Shown piece after piece: positions 1 to 4,408 of a stretch of 6,189 nt of DNA. The position numbers and the translations under genes are program-made. The stretch's first letter is position 1; the number at the start of each line of letters is the position of its first letter. The notes beneath the pieces are model-generated. The model was not told the origin of the DNA and did not search any database. It saw only the letters and a list, made by a program, of their open reading frames with translations. The stretch is from Methylophilaceae bacterium (lineage in GTDB: Bacteria; Pseudomonadota; Gammaproteobacteria; Burkholderiales; Methylophilaceae): the NCBI GenBank assembly GCA_017880825.1, contig JADGRN010000092.1, forward strand, positions 1-6,189, read 5' to 3'.

Positions 1-84
1 GGTATTATCGTCGGCGGCGACGACGAGCGTGTCCATGGCAAGACAGATCTGTTCAGGTTGAACTGTGAAGACTAGGGCGGTCAT
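1..84 (-). CDS. N-terminal fragment of an unrecognised protein (runs off the window)
   Basis: An open frame of 28 codons begins with ATG at 84-82 and runs off the left edge without a stop. It reads MTALVFTVQPEQICLAMDTL and continues with VVAADDNT. An in-frame TAG at 96-94 limits any upstream extension. The hydrophobic and charged pattern looks like genuine protein, with a beta-strand-like start followed by an AMDT segment. This faintly recalls the first strands of Ntn-hydrolase/proteasome-like proteins, but that is inference from very few residues and no function is assigned. There is no clear Shine-Dalgarno sequence before the ATG. It lies downstream of slyD on the same strand, 97 bp away. 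Confidence 0.45.
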   Translation of the reverse strand, partial: MTALVFTVQPEQICLAMDTLVVAADDNT

Positions 85-180
85 ACGCGGTGACTAGGAT
101 GCAAAACGTAAGGTAGACATCCCAATTGACGTTCTATACCCCATTAAAAGAGAATTAAAAAAGTCAGCATCTAAATTATT
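85..180. other. Short intergenic region downstream of slyD
   Basis: This is about 96 bp between the slyD stop and the start of the partial gene at the left edge. It is AT-rich near slyD (about 141-180) and holds A-tracts, but I see no GC-rich hairpin that would make an intrinsic terminator. A TATAGA hexamer read on the minus strand (138-133) could be a -10 element for the left-edge gene, but it has no good -35 partner. Confidence 0.35.
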
Positions 181-660
181 TTAGTGATGATGGCCGCCAT
201 GCCCGTGCACATGCCCATGGCCTACTTCTTCCTTGATGGCCGAGCGTACGGCAGTGACGGTGGCCTTGAATAGCACGCGTTCACCAGCCCATTGATGGTT
301 GCCATCCACTACCACTTTATCGTCTTCGATATCGGTAATGGTGTAAAGAATCACTTCGCCACTTTCGTCTTCGCCCTCAAACTGCATGCCGACTTTGACG
401 TCTTTGCTGGGGAAGGCGGATAGCGGTTCTATTTGCACCAGTTCTTCATCATACTCACCGAATGCATCGGCTGGTTCCAGCGTGATTTCAACCTTGTCAC
501 CCACCGATTTACCGTGCAGCTCTTCCTCGACGCGCGGGAAGATATTGTCGTAGCCGCCGTGCAGGTAGGTCACAGGTTCCGGGCTGGCTTCCAGCACATT
601 GCCGGCGCTATCCAGGATTTCATAGGTCATGCTTACAACGGTATTCATGGCGATTTGCAT
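181..660 (-). CDS. slyD: SlyD-type FKBP peptidyl-prolyl cis-trans isomerase with short His-rich tail
   Basis: This cytoplasmic prolyl isomerase and chaperone of the SlyD family has 159 residues. SlyD proteins catalyse X-Pro isomerisation, bind unfolded chains through an inserted IF domain, and can bind nickel for hydrogenase or urease maturation. The N-terminal FKBP part includes VVSMTYEILDSAGNVLEASPE and the YLHGG segment near residue 33. The ADAFGEYDEELVQ segment leads into the IF insertion, and the chain returns to the FKBP fold at VVVDGNHQWAGE. The family usually has NHPLAG there, so QW is a local variant. The last 13 residues (147-159) contain seven histidines and no cysteine, far shorter than the His/Cys tail of the 196-residue E. 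coli protein. The first ATG was chosen because MQIAMNTVVSM matches family starts, though its ribosome site is weak. It lies 31 bp downstream of bcp on the same strand, so co-transcription is likely. Confidence 0.93.
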   Translation of the reverse strand: MQIAMNTVVSMTYEILDSAGNVLEASPEPVTYLHGGYDNIFPRVEEELHGKSVGDKVEITLEPADAFGEYDEELVQIEPLSAFPSKDVKVGMQFEGEDESGEVILYTITDIEDDKVVVDGNHQWAGERVLFKATVTAVRSAIKEEVGHGHVHGHGGHHH

Positions 661-691
661 TTTAGAGATCCAGTCTAATAATTTTTATCGG

Positions 692-1180
692 TTAAGCGAG
701 GTCTTTGACGATAGCCAGTATTTCAGCGGCGTGGCCTTTGGCTACCACGCCATATTGGGCGTGGCGCAGCATGCCTGCGCGGTCAATCACAAAGGTGGAA
801 CGCGTGATGCCCATTTTTTTGATGCCGTCTTTCTCTTTTTCCTGCCACACACCATATTTTTCGCACACCTTGCCGTCGACATCGGCCAGCAGATTGACGG
901 TGAGACCATGTTTATCGCGAAACTCTGCATGTGACATGCAGTCGTCCTTGCTCACCCCAAGAACCATGCTGTTGTACTTGATGAATTCGTCTTCCATGTC
1001 GCTGAATTCGATACCTTCCACCGTGCAACCCGGCGTATCGTCTTTGGGATAAAAATACAGCACCACAGTTTTGCCGTGCAGCTTGGATAATTTGAGCATG
1101 GCCATGTCGGCATCAGGCAGAGAAAAATCCGGAGCGGCAGAACCAGGCTGCAACAAGGCAGTCTTGGGGGTAGGGGTCAT
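692..1180 (-). CDS. bcp: Peroxiredoxin of the BCP/PrxQ family (thioredoxin-dependent thiol peroxidase)
   Basis: This is a 162-residue cytoplasmic peroxiredoxin that should reduce hydrogen peroxide and organic hydroperoxides. The PxxxTxxC active-site motif is intact: PKDDTPGC at residues 45-52 gives peroxidatic Cys52, Thr49, and the conserved Arg127 in ITRSTFVID. The thioredoxin-fold start is seen in PGSAAPDFSLPD. E. coli BCP has its resolving cysteine five residues after the peroxidatic one, but here that position is Ile57. The other cysteines are Cys81 (SKDDCMSH, start of helix 3) and Cys106 (GKVCEKYGVW), so the resolving step must use one of these or an external thiol. The start ATG has no Shine-Dalgarno sequence. 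A TAAAAT box lies exactly 6 nt upstream. It is divergent from roxA and probably co-transcribed with slyD. Confidence 0.95.
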   Translation of the reverse strand: MTPTPKTALLQPGSAAPDFSLPDADMAMLKLSKLHGKTVVLYFYPKDDTPGCTVEGIEFSDMEDEFIKYNSMVLGVSKDDCMSHAEFRDKHGLTVNLLADVDGKVCEKYGVWQEKEKDGIKKMGITRSTFVIDRAGMLRHAQYGVVAKGHAAEILAIVKDLA

Positions 1181-1186
1181 GAGCGG

Positions 1187-1192
1187 ATTTTA
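1187..1192 (-). promoter_or_regulatory. Candidate -10 box of bcp, 6 nt from its ATG
   Basis: On the minus strand the hexamer TAAAAT is followed by CCGCTC and then the bcp ATG. If used, transcription would begin at or within a base of the start codon, giving a leaderless message. The best -35 candidate, TTGCTT (1217-1212), is 19 bp away, which is longer than ideal. The box is inferred from sequence alone. Confidence 0.4.
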
Positions 1193-1222
1193 ACCTATTT
1201 CTTGGCGACGGAAGCAATGCGT

Positions 1223-1228
1223 TATGAT
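1223..1228 (+). promoter_or_regulatory. Candidate -10 box of roxA, 6 nt from its ATG
   Basis: TATGAT differs from the consensus TATAAT at one base and is followed by GGCATC and the ATG at 1235. A TTGGCG hexamer at 1202-1207 could be the -35, with a short 15-bp spacer. Transcription starting 7 nt past the box would begin on the A of the ATG, so the message may be leaderless. The box also overlaps a 13-bp palindrome. If the true start were ATG 1217, this reading would fail. Confidence 0.4.
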
Positions 1229-1236
1229 GGCATCAT
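1224..1236. repeat. 13-bp palindrome ATGATG-G-CATCAT over the roxA -10 and start codon
   Basis: The arms ATGATG (1224-1229) and CATCAT (1231-1236) are perfect inverted copies around a single G. The element covers most of the candidate -10 box and the first two bases of the ATG. It could be an operator or simply a by-product of repeated ATG/CAT triplets. No regulator is suggested by the neighbours. Confidence 0.35.
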
Positions 1237-2398
1237 GAAAAAAATTCGTAATAAAATTGAGCAAAAGACGCGCCAACAAAGCTTGCTCGGTGGCATCAGT
1301 ACGCGTGAGTTTCTTGAGCAGTATTGGCAGAAGAAACCACTGTTAATCCGGGGCGCCATGCCTGACTTTAAGGGATTGCTCAGTGCTGAAGAATTGGCTG
1401 GACTGGCCTGCGAGGAGGATGCGCAGTCGCGTCTGGTTTCATATGTGCGCGGCAAATGGCAACTGGAGCAGGGACCGTTTGACGAGGCGCGCTTTCATGC
1501 GCTGCCGAAAAAATCCTGGAGCTTGCTGGTGCAGGGGGTCAGCCATCATCTGCCTGAAGCTGCCGCACTGTTACAGCAATTTGATTTTATTCCGCATGCG
1601 CGCCTGGATGACTTGATGGTGAGTTACGCGCCCGATGGCGGTGGTGTCGGACCGCATGTTGATTCCTACGATGTATTTTTGCTGCAGGGCCTGGGTAAGC
1701 GTTTGTGGCGCATCAGCGGACAAAAGGATTTGACCTTGGTGGAAGATGCGCCGTTACGCATTTTAAAAAACTTTGAGACCGAGCAGGAATGGCTTTTGCA
1801 GCCCGGCGATATGCTTTATCTGCCGCCACAGATTGCACACTGGGGCATCGCTGTGGGCGACTGCATGACTTATTCTATCGGCTTCCGTGCGCCTTCTGCG
1901 CAAGAGCTGACATCGCAGTTTATGGATTATCTGCAAGAGCGCATCAATATTGAAGGCATGTATGCCGACCCCGGCCTTAAATCGACCCACCATCCAGCTG
2001 AAATCAGTAGACCCATGGTCAGCCAGGTCTCTAAAATGCTCAGCCGGATAAAGTGGCGGCGTGAGGATGTGGCGCGATTTCTGGGCAGCTATTTATCTGA
2101 ACCAAAACCCCATGTAATCTTTGAAAAACCAAATGCCATAAGTTTGACAGCTTTCAGAGCCAGGTTGGCGAAGCGTGGCATATCGCTCAGCCTGAAGAGC
2201 CTGACGCTATTTCATGGCGATCAGATTTTTATGAATGGCGAGTGCCTGGAGGTGAGCGATATCAAACCAGCAGAGCGGCACCTGCTGCTGCAATTGGCGG
2301 ATCAAAGGGGTTTGCCTGTTACGAGCTTTAAGGACGAGCAGTTGGTCGAACAATTACATCAGTGGTATCTGGCCGGATACATAGAGTTTTCTCATTAA
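1235..2398 (+). CDS. roxA: Ribosomal protein L16 arginine 3-hydroxylase (YcfD/RoxA-type cupin oxygenase)
   Basis: This JmjC-like Fe(II)/2-oxoglutarate oxygenase has 387 residues (E. coli YcfD has 373). In E. coli the enzyme hydroxylates an arginine of ribosomal protein L16. The N-terminal FLEQYWQKKPLLIRGAMPDF and SRLVSYVRGKWQLEQGPFDE segments follow the family closely. The cupin core has GGGVGPHVDSYDVF, giving iron ligands His141 and Asp143, and PPQIAHWG giving distal His202. Arg156 in GKRLWR lies 15 residues after His141, the same spacing as the 2-oxoglutarate-binding Arg140 of YcfD. The remaining C-terminal part should form the dimerisation and winged-helix regions. ATG 1235 is chosen because MKKIRNK looks like a natural start. 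ATG 1217 and TTG 1202 are in frame but overlap the promoter region and have no well-placed ribosome site. It is likely co-transcribed with the next gene, 28 bp away. Confidence 0.92.
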   Translation: MKKIRNKIEQKTRQQSLLGGISTREFLEQYWQKKPLLIRGAMPDFKGLLSAEELAGLACEEDAQSRLVSYVRGKWQLEQGPFDEARFHALPKKSWSLLVQGVSHHLPEAAALLQQFDFIPHARLDDLMVSYAPDGGGVGPHVDSYDVFLLQGLGKRLWRISGQKDLTLVEDAPLRILKNFETEQEWLLQPGDMLYLPPQIAHWGIAVGDCMTYSIGFRAPSAQELTSQFMDYLQERINIEGMYADPGLKSTHHPAEISRPMVSQVSKMLSRIKWRREDVARFLGSYLSEPKPHVIFEKPNAISLTAFRARLAKRGISLSLKSLTLFHGDQIFMNGECLEVSDIKPAERHLLLQLADQRGLPVTSFKDEQLVEQLHQWYLAGYIEFSH

Positions 2399-2414
2399 GT
2401 CTGATTGATAACGT

Positions 2415-2421
2415 CGGAGGA
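2415..2421 (+). promoter_or_regulatory. Strong ribosome binding site of the gene at 2427
   Basis: CGGAGGA ends 5 nt before the ATG at 2427. This is a near-ideal Shine-Dalgarno sequence and fixes that start. It contrasts with roxA, bcp and slyD in this window, which have none or weak ones. Confidence 0.8.
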
Positions 2422-2426
2422 TTGCA

Positions 2427-2933
2427 ATGGCACAACAAACCACAGCACAAGAAGCACCGCAATTACAGAGCCTGAGCGGAGAGCAGGCTTATGAGGCGGC
2501 GATAGACACGATCATTCAGCACGCTGAGCGGGAATTACGAATCTTTGATGCAGACCTGTCGCGCGGTGGCTACACCAGCCCCAAGCGTTATGAGGCGCTA
2601 AGAGGATTTCTTGCGAAGAATCACAATAATCGGCTCACCATTGTGTTGCATGAGGTCGATTTTTTCAGTACGCATTGTCCGCGCCTGATGGAGCTGCTCA
2701 AAACCTACAGCCATGCCATCTTCATTTGCCAGACGGCTGAGCATGCACGTGCCGCCAATGATCCTTTCATGATTGCGGATCAGCAACACTATCTGCATCG
2801 TTTCCATGTGGATGATGCGCGCTTGCTGCTGGCCTTGCATGACCCGGTTGGCGTGAGAATTTTGCAAGAGCGTTTTGATCAGCTGCTGGAAGCTTCCAGC
2901 CCAGCGGTGTTTGCCACTACTTTGGGTCTTTGA
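2427..2933 (+). CDS. Conserved protein of unknown function next to roxA (DUF7931-like)
   Basis: This soluble 168-residue protein has no signal peptide or membrane segment. After a Gln/Ala-rich leader (residues 1-20), it has AAIDTIIQHAERELRIFDADLS, then SPKRYEALRGFLAKN, RLTIVLHE, CPRLMELLKTYSHAIFICQT, a DPFMIADQQHYLHRFHVDDA segment and a final helix LQERFDQLLEAS. The pattern of a regional alpha/beta unit ending in a 'display and report' strand resembles the domain called DUF7931. As I recall, that domain occurs in betaproteobacteria alone or fused to GNAT acetyltransferases, and is reminiscent of PLD-like folds, but no HKD motif is visible. No biochemical function is known to me. The strong ribosome site and 28-bp gap place it in a transcription unit with roxA, which may hint at a translation-related role. 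That link is inference only. Confidence 0.8.
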   Translation: MAQQTTAQEAPQLQSLSGEQAYEAAIDTIIQHAERELRIFDADLSRGGYTSPKRYEALRGFLAKNHNNRLTIVLHEVDFFSTHCPRLMELLKTYSHAIFICQTAEHARAANDPFMIADQQHYLHRFHVDDARLLLALHDPVGVRILQERFDQLLEASSPAVFATTLGL

Positions 2934-3091
2934 TCCTTCAATTCCGCAATTTCTGTGACCAGTGTCTCTTTTCTGCAACAGCTCGGCTTCAGGCCATACT
3001 CAAATCATCACTGCGCAATATTGATTAGCCCAAGGTTTAATGCCGGACGTGCAGCCACCACGCTATTATTTATTGGCAATCAGGGCGCTGG

Positions 3092-3126
3092 CCCACGCGC
3101 GCATTACCCAGTTGCTGGTAGGTGGG
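3092..3126. repeat. Imperfect inverted repeat (REP-like hairpin)
   Basis: An outer pair CCCAC (3092-3096) and GTGGG (3122-3126) encloses an inner stem TACC(C)AG / CTGGTA (3105-3111 and 3115-3120) with a TTG loop and one bulged C. The outer and inner stems are separated by an 8-nt asymmetric bulge. It has no T-tail, so it does not look like a terminator. It might be a dispersed repeat element or an RNA structure at the 3' end of the roxA transcript. Confidence 0.35.
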
Positions 3127-3222
3127 TTCAAGTTAAATTTGTTAAAAAGCAACAATGTTTAATGAATTATTTGGGGATATGCACAGAACTTTATAAAAAA
3201 TAGTGGTTTTTTTTTTGAGAGA

Positions 3223-3231
3223 TGGTAAAAT
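3223..3231 (+). promoter_or_regulatory. Candidate extended -10 promoter of the Ala/Pro lipoprotein gene
   Basis: TGGTAAAAT combines a TG extension with the hexamer TAAAAT (3226-3231). No good -35 is present at the usual distance. A run of ten T residues (3207-3216) lies just upstream, in what would be the spacer and -35 zone. A start near 3238 would give a leader of about 72 nt before ATG 3310. The leader ends in a clear AAGGGA ribosome site at 3296-3301. Confidence 0.45.
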
Positions 3232-3309
3232 TTTTCGTACTCGGTCAGTCTGTTTACAGGATTGGCCGTCACTGGTTTAATTTATAGTCTTAATTAAGGG
3301 AATTAAAAA

Positions 3310-3537
3310 ATGACTCGTTCCATTCTGCTTGCCGCTCTATTAGCTCTTGCTCTTGTCGCTTGCGGCAAGAAAGAAGAAGCTGCTCCAGCTCCTGCTGCTG
3401 AAGCTCCAATGGCTGCTCCTGAAGCTGCTGCACCTGCTGCACCTGCTGCACCTGCTGCACCTGCTGCTGAAGCTGCACCTGCTGCACCTGCTGCACCTGC
3501 TGCACCTGCCGCCGCTCCAGCTGAAGAAAAGAAGTAA
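3310..3537 (+). CDS. Small Ala/Pro-rich repeat lipoprotein
   Basis: The predicted 75-residue lipoprotein has a classic type II signal peptide: MTRSILLAALLALALVAC, with lipobox LVAC and Cys18 as the lipidated residue. Gly at +2 predicts outer-membrane sorting. The mature part is 58 residues: CGKKEEAAP, then Ala/Pro/Glu low-complexity sequence including AAP triplets (residues 40-66), ending in EEKK. Such a chain should be extended and may act as a spacer or periplasmic tether, but it has no catalytic domain and its function is unknown. The start is fixed by an AAGGGA ribosome site 8 nt upstream and by the signal peptide. It is a single-gene unit with its own candidate promoter and a strong terminator 40 bp after the stop. 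Nearly identical codons in the repeats point to recent expansion. Confidence 0.82.
   Translation: MTRSILLAALLALALVACGKKEEAAPAPAAEAPMAAPEAAAPAAPAAPAAPAAEAAPAAPAAPAAPAAAPAEEKK
3427..3507 (+). repeat. In-frame 9-bp tandem repeat (GCTGCACCT, nine units)
   Basis: Four exact copies of GCTGCACCT (3427-3462, encoding AAP) are followed by one variant unit GCTGCTGAA (AAE, 3463-3471) and four more exact copies (3472-3507). The period is a multiple of three, so slippage would change protein length without a frameshift. Degenerate Ala/Pro codons flank it on both sides. Confidence 0.95.
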
Positions 3538-3576
3538 TTAAAGCACCAGACTAGTTGACCTAATTAGTCGTAATTC

Positions 3577-3607
3577 AACAAAAAGCCGACTTTGTCGGCT
3601 TTTTGTT
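3577..3607. terminator. Bidirectional intrinsic terminator
   Basis: The arms AACAAAAAGCCGAC (3577-3590) and GTCGGCTTTTTGTT (3594-3607) are perfect 14-bp inverted repeats around a TTT loop. The GC-rich core (GCCGAC) is flanked by A-tracts and T-tracts, so both strands end in a U-run. It lies between the convergent lipoprotein gene (stop at 3537) and the hydrolase gene (stop at 3635) and should end both transcripts. Confidence 0.93.
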
Positions 3608-3634
3608 TGTTGGAAGTCAATCAGGCCGCGCTGT

Positions 3635-4408
3635 TTAAACAATCTCGCGCCAGTCGAATCCGGCTTGTTGCTCGGCAATGCCAATCCAATCAGTCGCACA
3701 ACCCAGTACGGTGCTCAAGGCTTGCTTTGCAAGTAGTGGCGTATTGTTTTTAGCGCTGAGGTGCGCCGCCAGAATATGCTGTAACTGATGGTTATCCAGT
3801 TTTGCCAGCAAGGCTGCGGAAGTTGCATTGTCCAGATGCCCAAGTCGGCTGCTTACGCGTTGCTTGAGCGACCAACTATAGGGGCCATTCATCAACAGAT
3901 CCAGATCATGGTTACATTCCAGCACCAGGGCATGACAGCGATTCAGCATGGTTTCGATGAACGGGGTAGAGGTGCCGGTATCGGTTAATACCCCCAGCTT
4001 TTTTGCACCGTCGCTGAATGCATATTGCACCGGTTCACGCGCGTCATGCGGTACCGGGAAAGGGTGGACTTGAATATCACCAACAGCAAAGGATTGATGG
4101 CTGTTGATGGTATGGATTTCGGGACGGCACTCACCAGGCAAAAAACGTTGAACGGCACACATCGTCCCATGCGTAAGCCAAACAGCTAAACGATGTTTGG
4201 CGGCAAATTTGAATACGCCGCTGGCGTGGTCATCATGCTCGTGCGTGACCAGGATGCCGGAAAGTTGCCTGGGTTCCAGCCCAAGTCTGGCGAGACGAGT
4301 TGTCGTATCTCTCAGGCCAAAACCACAGTCCATCATCAGCCGCGTGGTGCCCACTTCAACTACCAGCGCGTTACCAGCACTGCCACTGCCTAGAGAGGCG
4401 AAGCGCAT
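3635..4408 (-). CDS. Metallo-beta-lactamase-fold hydrolase, YycJ/WalJ-like
   Basis: This cytoplasmic MBL-fold protein has 257 residues, a normal length for the YycJ/WalJ group. The start MRFASLGSGSAGNALVVE and MMDCGFG are typical of that group. Metal ligands are complete: THEHDDH at 55-61 (His56, His58, Asp60, His61), His121 in PVPHDA, Asp143 in LTDTGT and His216 in HLSAKNN. The LECNHD segment at 163-168 and the LGHLDN segment at 189-194 are further family landmarks. Bacillus WalJ has been described as a 5'-3' DNA exonuclease. A nuclease role here is inferred by family only, and proteobacterial members are poorly studied. The ATG shares one base with the bamC stop (TAATG), so translation is probably coupled and the gene is last in the dapA-bamC operon. 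It ends about 28 bp before the shared terminator. Confidence 0.88.
   Translation of the reverse strand: MRFASLGSGSAGNALVVEVGTTRLMMDCGFGLRDTTTRLARLGLEPRQLSGILVTHEHDDHASGVFKFAAKHRLAVWLTHGTMCAVQRFLPGECRPEIHTINSHQSFAVGDIQVHPFPVPHDAREPVQYAFSDGAKKLGVLTDTGTSTPFIETMLNRCHALVLECNHDLDLLMNGPYSWSLKQRVSSRLGHLDNATSAALLAKLDNHQLQHILAAHLSAKNNTPLLAKQALSTVLGCATDWIGIAEQQAGFDWREIV

Larger units (their letters stand above)
2934..3309. other. 376-bp intergenic region without a convincing gene
   Basis: The first half is of mixed composition and includes a more GC-rich patch at about 3040-3126 with an imperfect hairpin. The second half (3130-3310) is AT-rich and holds a T10 tract, a likely extended -10 promoter and the lipoprotein gene's leader. 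A plus-strand frame starting with GTG at 2955 and a 40-codon frame at 3040-3162 exist, but neither has a good ribosome site or a recognisable product. No tRNA, riboswitch or intrinsic terminator was recognised. How transcription from roxA ends is not evident. Confidence 0.6.

Noticed and set aside
1202..1234. Upstream TTG (1202) or ATG (1217) as the roxA start
   Set aside because: They add a short peptide without family similarity, overlap the likely promoter, and the GGAAG before 1217 is only 2 nt from the ATG. ATG 1217 cannot be fully excluded.
2955..3203. Plus-strand 82-codon frame in the intergenic region
   Set aside because: It starts with GTG without a ribosome site, has no recognisable domain, runs into AT-rich promoter-like DNA, and its composition looks random.
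3283..3288. TATAGT as -10 box of the lipoprotein gene
   Set aside because: A start from here would fall on the ribosome site about 8-15 nt before the ATG; the extended -10 at 3223-3231 leaves a workable leader.
3290..3505. Gln/Val-rich minus-strand frame opposite the lipoprotein
   Set aside because: The low-complexity peptide is just the reverse reading of the 9-bp repeat array.
3427..3507. CRISPR array
   Set aside because: Units are 9 bp, contiguous and in frame with a protein; there are no spacers, and no cas genes are nearby.
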